Shown here piece by piece: positions 1 through 11,984 of a stretch of 64,000 nucleotides of DNA; the first letter of the stretch is position 1; each line of letters begins with the position of its first letter. The notes beneath the pieces were generated by a model. It made no database searches and was not told the DNA's origin. It saw only the letters and a program-made list of their open reading frames with translations. Both the position numbers and the translations under genes were made by a program. Source of the DNA: Prochilodus magdalenae (taxonomy: Eukaryota; Chordata; Actinopteri; Characiformes; Prochilodontidae); assembly GCA_024036415.1 (NCBI GenBank), contig JAMWET010006806.1:30001-94000 (forward strand). The letters run 5' to 3'.

Positions 1-946
1 TTCTTGGGCACCGTAAGAACTGAGTCACTTTACCAGAAAACATAAAGAATAAAGAAGATAAATGAGCTCAGTGTCCTGAGTGTAGCGTCGGCCTGAAAGG
101 GTTCTGCTGCTGTGTTAAACCCGGTTTACTGCCGGTACCACATTCTGTTTCCAGAGTCTGTGGAGTGAAAGAAATCAGAGTAAGGGTCCTTCTGAGTTTT
201 CTTATCTACGCAAACCTTGATTCATCAGAGAACCGCAGAATTTGAGGATGGTCAGGAAGTCGACTAGTCTGTGCAGACCCCCGTATCTCCAGCAGACGTT
301 AGCTCAGTCCAGAAACAGACTCCTGATTAGCATCCAGCGTTGGGCTAGTTAGCTGTAGCTTTAGCTCAGATCCGTAGAAGCAGCCTCTGTAATATCTTTA
401 TTGGAGTCTTGTTTGGATTTATTGTAAACGGATGAGTGTAGACATGGTGGTCCCAGGAACCCCCTACTTGTCTAAGAAATTCCTTGGCTAGCTTAACCAA
501 CCGGTACAAGATTTGTTGCTGGCAGCAGAAGCCTTTAGCCTGCCGCTGGCACGTCTACAAATAAGCAGAACCTCTTCCTGACAAGACCAAATCTCCAGGA
601 ATACCGGAAAGAAGGAGACGCAGGACTTCTCGGATTGTATTGACCAGCAGCCCGAGTGGAATCTGATGTTCCGACAGATGGCATTTAGCTTTCGAGCCAT
701 GCTGGGCTCAGCAGGCCCTGAAGCTTAAGAGGCTAGAGCTGTCAAAAAGACTCTGTGCACTGAGTGAGTAACAAAGTGTGGACTGCCCGGCTGTTCCGTT
801 TCACCACTTACCCCAACCACCGTAACCCCACCCACCCGCCACCCCGCCTTTGTCAACCCATTGGCCCTCGTAGATAACAAACTTAACGTGACTGGTCTTA
901 ATTCGCCTGTACAGAAGCCCTATCTGGAGAGCCTGTACGCCCGTAC
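1..946. other. Upstream non-coding DNA, no feature recognised
   Basis: I see no convincing exon, RNA gene or array. Short GCTAGTTAGCTGTAGCTTTAGC filler near 340-370 is typical of the whole window. Small ORFs here show no recognisable protein features. Confidence 0.5.
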
Positions 947-1790
947 TCCCCCTCTTAGCACTGGGGTGGCGCCACTCTTATCACTGGGGTGGTGCCCCTC
1001 TATTTACTGGGGTGGTACCCCTCTTATCACTGGGGTGGTGCCCCTCTTATTACTGGGGTGGTGCCCCTCTTAGCACTGGGGTGGTACCCCTCTTATCACT
1101 GGGGTGGTACCCCTCTTATCACTGGGGTGGCGCCACTCTTATCACTGGGGTGGTACCCCTCTTATCACTGGGGCGATGCCCCTCTTATCACTGGGGTGGC
1201 GCCACTCTTATCACTGGGGCGGTGCCCTTCTTATGACTGGGGTGGTGCCCTTCTTACCACTGGGGTGGTACCCCTCTTATCACTGGGGTGGTACCCCTCT
1301 TATCACTGGGGTGGTGCCCCTCATCACTAGGTGGTGCTCCTCTTATCACTGGGGTGGTGCTCCTCTTATCACTAGGTGGTACCCCTCTTATCACTAGGTG
1401 GTGCTCCTCTTATCACTGGGGTGGTGCCCCTCTTATCACTGGGGTGGTGCCCCTCTTATCACTGGGGTGGTGCCCCTCTTATCACTGGGGTGGTGCCCCT
1501 CTTATCACTGGGGTGGTAGCCCTCTTATCACTGGGGTGGTACCCCTCTTATCACTGGGGTGGTACCCCTCCTATCACTGGGGGTCTCAGGTGGTTACTAG
1601 GGTGGGACCCATCTTGTCACTGGCATAGTACCCGTTCTGTTACTCTTGCCCTCTTGGCACTGGGGTAATGCCGCTCTTGTCAGTGATGTAGTACCACTTG
1701 TATCACTGGGGTGTTGCTCTTCTTGTCACTATGTTGGCACTACCCTCGTGTCACTCGGGCGGTCCTCTTGTCACCGGGGTGGTCACTGTA
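947..1790. repeat. Minisatellite, 23-bp unit
   Basis: About 28 head-to-tail copies of a 23-base unit built on CTCTTATCACTGGGGTGGTA are seen to about 1590. A degenerate tail to about 1790 keeps the TCACTGGGGTGGT core. Variants alternate GGTACCC, GGTGCCC and GGCGCCA. The period is not a multiple of 3, yet few stops occur, so several overlapping ORFs of YHWGG/LITGV repeats appear. They are not genes. Confidence 0.95.
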
Positions 1791-3584
1791 TTACACGGTC
1801 TAAGGTAAAACCATTCACACTGTATGTACCCTAATGAACCTGACTGCACCTGCCCAAAGCCTCCACCGGGGGGAGCCATTGTTCAGGGTTCAGGATGTAG
1901 GACATGCTAAGCCTTTAAACTCTGCTTCACTAACGGACTTATTAAATACATCCTTCTAAACCGAATGTGTGGAAGTCATGCCCCTGGGTGACGTAAGCCC
2001 CCTTTTGCCCACCCCTTAACCTTTTACGCTTTTCCCTCTCAATTCCCATTGCAGATGGATTGACCAGGTCAGAAGGTCCCAGCCCCCTGGGATGAGACAG
2101 GATGACCTTTCAGCTTGTGGTCAGCGCTAAAGGACACGCTCCGACAATGAGGCACGTGCTCGCGGCTCAATATCTCCACGGTTACCCGAGGAGCCCATCA
2201 GCATATTAACATCAAGGCTGTAGGTTCCAATAGAGCCAACAATGTGTTACCCATCATAGTCATTTCCGAGACCACCCTAAATCCGGTGGAAACGGCCATT
2301 AGGTAAACGTTCAGGGAATAGTTCTGATGAGATTAGATATGCCGTAGATTGGATATACTTTAATTAACACGCTCACAGAGAAAACGGCACTCCTAGCAAC
2401 CACCTGGAAGACCGTAGAGCGTCCCACAGGTGTTTCTGTCCATCCTCCTTCCACTGTGAGAGACACCTCAGCGCTATGGAGGTCTGAGAGGAGGTGTAGC
2501 GGTTCAAGAAGCTGCTGTGAGTCCAGAACCTCAACACCACCGAGTGTGTTTGGGATTATTTGGTCGGTGAGAAGAAGCAGAACATGCTAAACCAGCTGGA
2601 CTCTGGAGGTGTGTCACCTTGAGGAACTGAACGCGAGTCTCCTGAGAGGAACAGAAGCTGGAATGAAGGTAAAGAGTGGACTGTGGAAGGCCTCACGCAG
2701 GGTTAGCTTTAGCTGGGGCTCAGATTAGACCCAGGATTAGGGTTAGGCCAAGTTCAGAGCATCTACAGAGCATCTACAGCGGACCAGCGGGTAAGGATTC
2801 CGGTGGCTGATGCCGTGAAAGAGAGGCCACGTGGCCTAGCAGAGCGGTCCGGGACAGACTGGGTAATCTCTGCAGGCAACTGTGATGGTAATGTCATGTC
2901 TCACATTCACCTGGAGAGATTGTGCGGTCGGTCTGCGTGGTCTTCCACCACGGGTTAGGCCGTGGTCCTCTCTTTCTAATGTGACCCAGCCACCCTCTCT
3001 GATGGAACGCTCTGTCACAGTCTTAATTATTCATGTGGAGGGCGGAGGAGTAGGCCACGGTGGAGCTGCTGTTGAATTAAGGATGAAGGGAGCTACCACA
3101 CCTTCCCATGATGTCATTTACAGCTAGCGCGCAGTGTGTTAACTGCACACACTGGGTACCATCATTCAGCTCTCCGTCATACTCGTGAAGGCAGCACACA
3201 TTATTCACATTATTATGACCAGAGTAACTAGAGTAACCGTGTCCGGCATGGGCAGCAGCTAGACGGGCTGGGAGTGACTCAGTGAGGTCCTGGTAGGTTG
3301 TCGCTGTAGTCTGGAGCCATGCCGACTGGAGGGAGCATGAGGGAACAGGGCGAGTGAGGTTGGGTTCAGGTCATGGGAATAAGGGGGCCAGGGTAGCAGC
3401 TAGAGGCCTTGCTCATGTTCCAACCAGTGTCGGATATGTGTGGCAAGTGGAATCGTCTTCCTGGACGATCCCGTCCGCTCCAGGGAAGACAGGAACCTGG
3501 ATGGGCACAGTGGGCCTTCCTTCATGAGCTACGCATTGCCGCCATTGAAAGCAGGAAGTGGTCATAATAATGTGACTCACATAG
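1791..3584. other. Upstream non-coding DNA, no feature recognised
   Basis: This is ordinary mixed-composition sequence. I found no exon with convincing splice sites, no RNA gene and no tandem array. Short ORFs at 2836-3127 on both strands have no family signature. Confidence 0.45.
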
Positions 3585-3795
3585 ACTCCTGAGGATGAGC
3601 TTTACTCCAAACGTCTGTATCGTGGCTGCCCAGAGGGAAACATCAGGAGTGGCCATGCAAGTCAATGGAACCAGACGTTTTTCCGTGGGTCCATTCATCA
3701 CAAAATTTACCCAGAGTGTAAACAACAGCTCATATGACCATAAGACGCATAAAAGTACAAATAGAAAAAACGGAAACATGTTTTTTATGGGATAG
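3585..3795 (-). repeat. Dispersed repeat copy (shared with 40740-40915)
   Basis: Read on the minus strand, this stretch aligns with 40740-40915. Both contain a GACTTTTAG/TACTTTTAT-GCGTC segment, then GTTTACAC..TGGG.AA.TTT..TGATGAA, then ACGTC(T/C)GGTTCCATTGAC. A shorter piece of the same motif lies at 48551-48600 (AAGTCAATGGAACCAGACGT). The family is not identified; it is probably an old transposon fragment. Confidence 0.6.
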
Positions 3796-3833
3796 TGATG
3801 TTATCCTGGGGCTAATACCACCTTTATTAGAAC

Positions 3834-4525
3834 AATAACAGCATATTTATTATTCATATTTATTATTAACGGTTATTTTTTAAATAATTATTCATATTAA
3901 CTATTTTTTACAAAAAATAATTATTAATATTAACTTTTTTTTAAAAATAATTAATATTAACTATTTAAAAAAATTGTTAATAATAACTATTTTTAAAAAT
4001 AATTATTAATATTAACTATTATTTTTTAAATAATTATTAATATCAACTATTATTTTAAAAAATATTAATATTAACTATTTTTTAAATAATTATTAATATT
4101 AACTATAATTTGTTAAATAATTATTAATATTAACTATTTTTTAAAATAATTATTAATATTAACTATTATTTTTTAAATAATTATTAATATTAACTATTTT
4201 TAAAAAAATATTAATATTAACTATTTTTAAAATAATTATTAATATTAACTATTATTTTTTAAACAATTATTAATATTAACTTTTTAAAAAAAAAAATTAT
4301 TAATCTTAACTATTTTTTTAAAATAATTATTAATATTAACTATTATTTTTTAAATAATTATTAATAGTAATTATTTTTTTTAATTATTAATATTAACTAT
4401 TTTTTTAAAATAATTATTAATATTAACTATTTTTTTATAATTATTAATATTAACTATTTAAAAAATATATATTATTAACTATTTTTTAATTAATAATAAT
4501 TATTAATATTATTAACTATTTTTTT
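3834..4525. repeat. AT-rich minisatellite, about 27-33 bp unit
   Basis: This is nearly pure A/T. A unit of AATTATTAATATTAACTATT plus a variable run of T and A repeats about 22 times. AATTATTAATATT is close to self-complementary, so the block should melt easily and may form small hairpins. I see no coding potential. Confidence 0.93.
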
Positions 4526-6649
4526 AACCTTCTTTGCTACTAATAAATATACACCAACGTGCCATGTAATTCTTCATAGAGAACCATGATGGCCCGAACA
4601 TTTTGAATGCCTAAATGACTCTTGCAGGAATTTGCTATTGCAAATTCGCGCTAAATCCAACCAACCATTGCAACAGTATAACGCTATTCCTGCATTAGTC
4701 ATGTGTAAATGCCGGGGGGATATGATGTCGTTGGGTTTATATATCGTTAATATGCTAATTTCTTTCTTTTTTAAAAAAAAAAAAACAAAGGTCCTGTTTT
4801 TATAGTGTCCCGATCGGACGTTCTAGACACATGCTAACAGCGGCGCTCTGATACGAAGCCGTGCAGTTTGAACACATCCTCGGCCCATCAGTCTGAAGAA
4901 CCGTCTCACCCTGTAAAGCACTGTACCTGAAACCGTCCGTCACTGAAGAACCGTCTGTTTGATGTCGGTGTTTTCATGTGCAGCAGCTTCGTTTCCATCC
5001 AACGGACGTTTAGCATATTAGCATTTTAGCTAAAGTGGTCAGTCTGGAAAGCACAGCAGCACACAAACATGGAGTTTCCTCAAACAGCCTACAGAAAAGG
5101 ACGACCACCTGAGGAGGTTTGGTAATCCTGGTATTTTTCGTAATATGCTAATGCTAATGCTGATGCTAATGATTTAGCCTACACATACAGCCCAGGGCTG
5201 GTTACCACAGAGAGACTAGCACCTGTGTATATCTAGTACCTGCATATATCTAGTAATATCTAGCACCTCCATCTTCCCTGAGTGTTGAACTGTGGACATG
5301 TGGTTCTGACCCGTCTGTCTGTGTGTTTCCCAGAAGGACACTTCGTCTCCAGGTTTGGTCGTCCCTTGTTTATCGGGAGCTAGCCTACGTTCAGTGTTGA
5401 CTAGTTGAGACAAGTGTCTACAGATTTGGCTCCAAACTGGACCCTGCAGGTCCTGGTGGGACTCGTTCCTCTCCATACCGAAGGCCACGTGTTCCTAATG
5501 CGCTGAAGAACCTTATGTACTGTGCTAGAACCCTTTGTAGTACAACAGCGGAGTGGTATTCGAGCCATCTCTGGACGAGCGTGGCTGCGCGCTAGTCAAA
5601 TCTCAGCTGGCAACTGTGAGTCTTCCTTTCAGCCTCCCTCACAATGGCCGCTGGGATTATGCTAAGCACAGCGATCTGTCACCGGGCCGGCCCGGCTCCT
5701 GCACGCACCCGAGCTCGGCGTTTGGGCTGCTGAATGAAGATGTCGCTGCGATTACGGAAGCATGGCGTTACGAGATCCCTTCTGTGAGCGAGGCTCTTTC
5801 TGCGGTACGTCTGCTCCTTCTGTCCCCGGGAGTCCCCGGGATGACCGCTGGGGACCCCTTTCTCTCCAGAGCCTTTCAGATGTCGATGATACTGCATCAG
5901 GAACTGATTGGATGATGCTGAGGGGCCATCAGTTCCTGATGCATTGCCTTCAGCATCGAAAGAGACGCCGTCCCAAGGTCACCGGCGCGTCCGGTCCCTC
6001 CGTGAGCACGGTTGTCCTCTTGTCTGCTTGCTCGTTGTGAATAAAGCTATGCCCTGAAAACTGTGTGGCTGCTTCCGTGTCCACCATCTTGCTAATCGTT
6101 AGCGTTAGCATGTTTGGCAGGGTTGTTCCTCCAGAGCTCTTCCGCTGTGCCTGATGTGTGTCATGGCTCGTTCGGATTGGCAAGCGGCTCTGTTTACAGA
6201 GACAGTCTCCACAGCAAGGCTCGGCCCGCGGGGACGTCGAATGGCCTCAGCTCAGCCACATGGCCGTAACTCATACCTGGCGGGCTCCACTAGCGACCCC
6301 GTAGCACTTACGGCGCTGAGAAACACACCGCCGTGGTCAGGGGAGCTTCCATCCATCACTGTGACGTCCGAATGGGTATGTGGTGCACACTGTGTAGGCC
6401 TCTACATCTCACTCATCTGAATCTGAATGGGCCCCACGGGCCCGGGCCATTTATTACAGCTGTTATATTTCACTGGGTCGTGCACAAAAACAGGCCGTGC
6501 TGTGGGTTTGCGACCCGGTCCAGCACAGTCAGCTTGATGCTCTGTTCCATGTGACAGTGGTGGTGATAAATGGAGGGCTGTCCATGTTTCAGCTCCATAA
6601 GCAGCTATGGGTGTGATGATCAGGCTACGGGACAGTGCCACAAATGGTA
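4526..6649. other. Upstream non-coding DNA, no feature recognised
   Basis: The sequence is mixed, with GCTAATGCTAATGCTGATGC filler at about 5147-5172 and an A-rich run near 4772-4790. ORFs of up to 120 codons at 5553-6040 overlap on both strands and show no domain, signal peptide or homology that I recognise. I treat them as chance. Confidence 0.4.
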
Positions 6650-8372
6650 CTGGTGTTCTAGAGTTTGGTACTGTGTTCTAGAGTTGTGTTCTAGAGTTTG
6701 GTATTGTGTTCTAGAGTTTGGTATTGTCTTCTAGCATTTGTTACTGTGTTCTAGAGTTGTGTTCCAGCGTTTGTTAGTGTGTTCTAGAGTTTGGTATTGT
6801 GTTCTAGAGCTTGGTTTAATATTCTATAGTTTGGTATTGTGTTCTAGAGCTTGGTATTGTCTTTTAGCATTTGTTACTGTGTTTTAGAGTTTGGTATAAT
6901 GTTCTATAGTTTGATATTGTGTCCTATAATTTGGTATTGTGTTCCAGAGGTTGGTATTGTGTTCTAGAGTTGGGTATTGCGTTCTAGAGCTTGGTATTGT
7001 CTTCTAGCATTTGTTACTGTAGTCTAGAGTTGTGTTCTTGAGTTTGGTATTGTTTTCTAGCATTTGTTAGTGTGTTCTAGAGTTTGGTATTGTGTTCTAG
7101 AGTTTGGTATTGTTTTCTAGCATTTGTTAGTGTGTTCTAGAGTTTGGTATTGTGTTCTAGAGTTGGGTATTGCGTTCTAGAGTTGGGTATTGCGTTCTAG
7201 AGCTTGGTATTGTCTTCTAGCATTTGTTACTGTAGTCTAGAGTTGTGTTCTAGAGTTTGGTATTGTGTTCTAGAGTTTGGTATTGTTTTCTAGCATTTGT
7301 TAGTGTGTTCTAGAGTTTGGTATTGTGTTCTAGAGTTTGGTATTGTGTTCTAGAGTTGGGTATTGCGTTCTAGAGCTTGGTATTGTCTTCTAGCATTTGT
7401 TACTGTAGTCTAGAGTTGTGTTCTAGAGCTTGGTATTGTGTTCTAGAGTTTGGTATTGTGTTTTAGAGTTTGGGATTATTTTCTAGCGTTTGTTAGTGTG
7501 TTCTAGAGTTTGGTATTGTGTTCTATATTTTAGTATTGTCTTCTAGCATTTGCTACTGTGGTCTAGAGTTGTGTTCTAGAGTTTGGTATTGTGTTCTAGA
7601 GCTTGGTATTGTCTTCTAGCATTTGGTAGTGTGTTCTAGAGTTGGATATTGCGTTCTAGAGATTGGTATTCCCGTTTTAGAGTTTGGTATTGTGTTCTAG
7701 AGGTTGGTATTGTCTTCTAGCATTTGTTACTGTAGTCTAGAGTTGTGTTCTAGAGTTTGCTATTGTGTTCTATAGTTTGGTATTGTGTTCTAGAGTTTGG
7801 TATTGTATTTGAGAGTTTGGTATTGTGTTCTATATGTTGGTATTGTCTTCTAGCAGTTGTTACTGTGGTCTAGAGTTGTGTTCCAGCATTTGTTAGTGTG
7901 TTCTAGAGTTTGGTATTGTGTTTGAGAGTTTGGTATTGTGTTTGAGAGTTTGGTATTGTGTTTGAGAGTTTGGTATTGTGTTCTAGAGTTTGGTATTGTG
8001 TTTGAGAGTTTGGTGTTGTGTTCTAGAGTTTGGTATTGTGATCTAGCATTTGTTACTGTGTTCTAGAGTTGTCTTCCAGCATTTGTTAGTGTGTTCTAGA
8101 GTTTGGTATTGTGTTTGAGAGTTTGGTATTGTGTTTGAGAGTTTGGTATTGTGTTCTGGAGTTTGGTATTGTGTTTGAGAGTTTGGTATTGTGTTTGAGA
8201 GTTTGGTATTGTGTTCTAGAGTTTGGTATTGTGTTCTAGAGTTTGGTGTTGTGTTTGAGAGTTTGGTATTGTGTTCTAGAGTTTGGTATTGTCTTCTAGC
8301 ATTTGTTAGTGTGTTCTAGAGTTGGGTATTGCGTTCTAGAGTTTGGTATTATGTTCTAGAGTTTGGTATTAT
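6650..8372. repeat. Minisatellite, 20-bp unit with variants
   Basis: The main unit is TCTAGAGTTTGGTATTGTGT, in roughly 85 copies. Recurring variants include TCTAGCATTTGTTACTGTAG and TTTGAGAGTTTGGTATTGTG. Blocks of several units recur together (for example the series around 6960-7080, 7180-7280 and 7340-7440), so the array grew partly by multi-unit duplication. The TTTGAGAG variant is confined to the last third, after about 7800. Confidence 0.95.
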
Positions 8373-8459
8373 GTATTACACACTCACCAACAGTAATGGG
8401 ATAAGAATGACGGGATGGAGGAAGAATGTTTGGTATCTATAAAGGAATGAAGGGATGAT

Positions 8460-8679
8460 GAATGAATATACACCAAGATGGGCGGTCTGTCGTCACACGT
8501 CCAGAAGGCCTGGCGTCCCTCCACCTCCACCTCCACCACACCATCTGCAGGAACTGTGTGAGGATGTTCAAGCTGCATGGGATGGATTATCACAGGACTC
8601 CATTAGGAACCTCTACAGCTCCATACCGAGACGTCTGGCGTGTTGGGTTAGCGAACACGGCGGCCCGACGCCATACTGA
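8460..8679 (+). pseudogene. Tc1/mariner (IS630-type) transposase fragment, C-terminal
   Basis: One frame reads HQDGRSVVTRPEG from about 8471. After a frame change the next reads LCEDVQAAWDGLSQDSIRNL and then YSSIPRRLACWVSEHGGPTPY-stop (first residues given in two parts). These are the middle and the conserved C-terminus of Tc1-like transposases (AAW..L....I..L..SMPRR). The segment between them, including the third catalytic acidic residue, is deleted and replaced by a Pro/His-rich stretch. It is a dead fragment beside the 20-bp array. Confidence 0.75.
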
Positions 8680-9774
8680 GAGACAGACTTCTGTATGTGT
8701 AGCTCAATAAATATTGATCATATCAGTCTAAACTTTTCATCAGTTATTGATCCTGGTCACCTTTATCTTCCTTCTCAACACACCTGCACTCCCACACCTC
8801 CTTCTGGCCTTGTGCCAGCCTTGTTATCAGGTCTTTGGCTGCACTGCCGAGTCTGTGTCTTTTGCCGTCTTCCAGCTGGGCTTCTGATAAACATGGTCAC
8901 GGTGACCCCTCTGCTGTCCCCACCACTTGTCCTCAGCCAGGAACCATCCTCTGTGATAGTTTGTGGTACAGCCATTGCTCTCCAGTCCACTGGGCGCACT
9001 ATCCCACTTCTGACACCACTGTAGTGTCGTAGTGAGCTCAGGAGACATGACGGGTTCAGTGGTCCTTGCCTACCGCATAGCATGTCCCTGTTCATGTCCT
9101 TGGTTCTACCACGGTAAGGAGTTCGGAAACCGCTCGGAATGACCTTGTTTACAGTGGAATCCCCCTTTTGGCCCCCCACCGCCAGCCCCCCACCCCCACC
9201 GAAACGTGCTTCCTGAAAGCATGCAGAGACTGCACAGATGTCCATCCCGCATTCCTCGAGCACGGCTATTCACACTATCACTTCACCTCCATCTGCCAAG
9301 CAGAGGAACCGGGCGGGGACTCCGCGGACTAGCGTGCCAAGCATGCTCTTACCCACATATGACTGCAAGCTGCTGGCAAGCGCTAAAGGAGCGCGCCGTT
9401 GCCAAGCGCAACAGATGTTGGCGAATCAAACCCATCTTGTAAACACCACGCAGTCAGTTAGGGCCTGACGCGCCCTCGGGCATGCTCAGTAGACGCAGCG
9501 GATAGCAGCCACCTCCACCTGGCTTGTGGGGATCACCAGGCAGCGGTGCTAATGAGGTGACAGGTTCATTCAGTGACTGGCTCAAGGAGGCGCGAGATCG
9601 GGGCATGGTCTGCAGGGATGGCCTGGGTTCTGTTCGCCACACCGTGTCTGTGTGAGGTTCCTTTAGGTGGTCCGGTTTCCTCCCCTAGTCCGAGGACGTG
9701 CAGCCAGGTGAGCTGGAGAAGCTGAACTGCCCCCTAGCTGTGAGTGGGCATGAGCGTGAATGCCCTGCGATGGT
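8680..9774. other. Non-coding DNA, possibly further decayed transposon sequence
   Basis: On the minus strand around 8830-9050, fragments such as LQWCQKWDSA resemble the LQWCQ..W stretch upstream of the second catalytic Asp in Tc1-like transposases. The match is too short and too frameshifted for a firm call. The rest, to 9774, shows nothing recognisable. Confidence 0.3.
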
Positions 9775-9960
9775 TTGGAGACCATCGCAGTCTTAAACTC
9801 CATTCATGGTGGAGGGATACGAACACAGCTGCAGGGTGCTGTGTGGCAAAAAATAGTTCTCTGGCGGTTTAGTGTCTATATGGGTGTTCTAGACATGGAG
9901 AACCCTGGTTCCCATCACCACCACTGTAAAGATTCCAGGTCTCTACATACATCCATCTCC
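9775..9960 (-). repeat. Dispersed repeat fragment related to 10465 and 39237 copies
   Basis: The stretch contains AACTCCATTCATGGTGGAGG, the reverse complement of a segment shared by the copies at 10465-10860 and 39237-39590. The neighbouring TTCCCATCACCACCACT motif also recurs at about 11270-11290 and, as TTACCTTCACCACCACT, at about 39569. I could not identify the family. Confidence 0.5.
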
Positions 9961-10464
9961 GTGTTTGGTTAGGCTGACCTCACACTGGAATTCTCTTCTA
10001 GGAGCTCGCCAGTGATGCGCTCCTCCTGTAGAGGGAGCCAGACTCTCACTCATAGCCCCAGCTCGCACTCAGCCGTGCTGAACACGGGTCCACACGGGCC
10101 TGCGGTCCAACCTGTCTGCGGCGCCTCCCCCTGAGTGATCACAGCAGCTCGCACTCGACTCCTCTCAGCTCCGCCGTAGGACCTGTGGCGCATATCGAAC
10201 ACCCTGCAGACCGACCCCATTCCCGGGAACATAAGGCAGCCAGGTAATGCCAGGTAAGCTCAGGTAAGGGCAGCTTAGGAAAATGGCACTGGGGTAATGC
10301 CAGCTAAGCCGCTGCAGGTGATGCAGGTTTCTACACTCGGCTGCATGAGCGGCGCTCCCAGAACCCTCACCTCCCGAGTTAATAGAAGGTGTCAATGGAA
10401 GCATTGTGCGCTAATGCTAAAAGCTAATGGGCTCAGGTGTAGGGATCGGTGTGAGGTGGTTCAG

Positions 10465-10860
10465 ATGTTCTTTACAGGGGTGCTGATGGGAACCAGGGGT
10501 CACCATGTCTAGAACACACATCTAGACACTTTGTCTACTATCTAGAACGTTGATGATAGGGTAATCTGGAAAACCTGGAAACTATAATAGTTCTCTTTGG
10601 GGGACTATTTTTTTCGCCTCACCGCGCCCCTGCAGCCGTATGTATCCCTCCACCGGGAATGGAGTTTAAGGCCATAACTATCATAAGCAGTGGCTCCGGC
10701 ACCAGGCACCGTATTCATCACCATCTCATATACCTAATAGGTTTCTGTGAGGGAGGTTCTAGAGGTGGACGTCTGGTTCCATTCACCTGCACGTATCCCT
10801 CCACCATGAACCATTTTTTCAAAAACCGTCGGGTTCAGGTGTGAGGTCTGTTCTCAGGAC
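10465..10860 (+). repeat. Dispersed repeat copy A (pairs with 39237-39590)
   Basis: Shared blocks with 39237-39590 appear in the same order: TCTAGAACACACAT.TAGAC, GTTGATGAT.GGT, TCTGGAAAACCTGGAAA, TTTGGGGGACTATTT, GTATGTATCCCTCCACC, ATGGAGTTTAAGGC, TGTGAGGGAG.T and GACGTCTGGTT. Copies differ by small indels, as expected for an old interspersed element. I see no coding sequence or obvious terminal repeats. Confidence 0.7.
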
Positions 10861-11984
10861 TGCCGAGTGACATCATGCCATGTCTTTATTACCGTGTCTC
10901 AGTGATTCTGTAGACATTGAAGGCATTCGGACGTCTGGTTACCATCAACACCATTGTGAGCTTTCTCATTTCTCTAAGGGAGTGATACAGATAGAGCCTT
11001 TCTGATGGACTTTGGTTTTAGGTCTTACTGGTTGAGTTATGCAGGTGTTGTGAATATTCCGTGAACTTCCGCTTTAAGAACCGGGTTCCGCTCTCGGCTT
11101 GGACTTGGCTGAGCCGCTCAGTGCCTGTGGAGTCGGTATCGCCAGTATAGGTACCGTATAGGTGGGTCAAAGATCTGCATCTCATAACGCCATCAGTACC
11201 ACATCACACAAAATCTCAGAAGGCATGTATGTGCACTAGTGGTAAACGAAAAGGCTAGTTTGACGCCTGGTTCCCATCACCACCACTCTAAAGAAATAAA
11301 TATAGGTCATTTTCTCCGCAACCAACCTTTCCCCGTCAAACCGCTCAGGTTGACTACGTTTACATATCAACCGCTATCTTATGAAGACATTTTACAAAGT
11401 CAGTGGAGTTCCCCTTTAAACTTAGATTGTCAGGCATTAGCTTAACCTACTGCATAAGCCTATGGCAGATGACGTTAGCAGCCATTCCGGCCTTCCGTGA
11501 ACTCGGTAGCTCCGAGTTTGGGAACAGACGTTAGAGAAGGAAAAACAAGAGGAGAAAAAAACACAAAGAGCGCAGCCGCTGAAAGGAGAGCGGAGATCAG
11601 GCTGGAGTGGTGCCCGTGAAAACAGCACAGCGCTGCGGGGACGTGTTCGCACTTGCTCAGCGGCTCCACGGAGGATCAAACAGTGCGGCTGATTTCCACA
11701 CCTCCACCCGTATTCAGGCAGGCCCGGCCCACTGCGCTGCGATTGGCTTTAATGGAACCTGCTCATTAGCTGAATCCGATCTGATCTGATCCATATTTAA
11801 AGAGGATCTGATCTGCTTCTGCTAGAGTATCTGGAGCCTTTCAGCATGTAAACATTCTGCAAAGTTCTAGAGCCCAAAGTACACTCCAAATGGAGAACCT
11901 CTCTCCCACAGGAACCAGTGTCAGGACCGTGTTGCGAGATGACATCATCTTGTAACTGCCCACCTACTGGCTGAACATCCAACA
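10861..11984. other. Upstream non-coding DNA, no gene recognised
   Basis: This is mixed sequence. A TTCCCATCACCACCACT motif near 11270 is shared with other dispersed repeats in the window. GATCTGATCTGATC near 11776 is a tiny direct repeat. I saw no exon. Confidence 0.4.

Noticed and set aside
5553..6040. ORFs of 92-120 codons upstream of the gene
   Set aside because: They overlap on both strands with no recognisable motif or splice context, so chance is the better explanation.
8775..9263. 162-codon minus-strand ORF as a gene
   Set aside because: It has no start context or domain, and part of it weakly resembles a Tc1-like transposase in another frame, so it is more likely decayed repeat.
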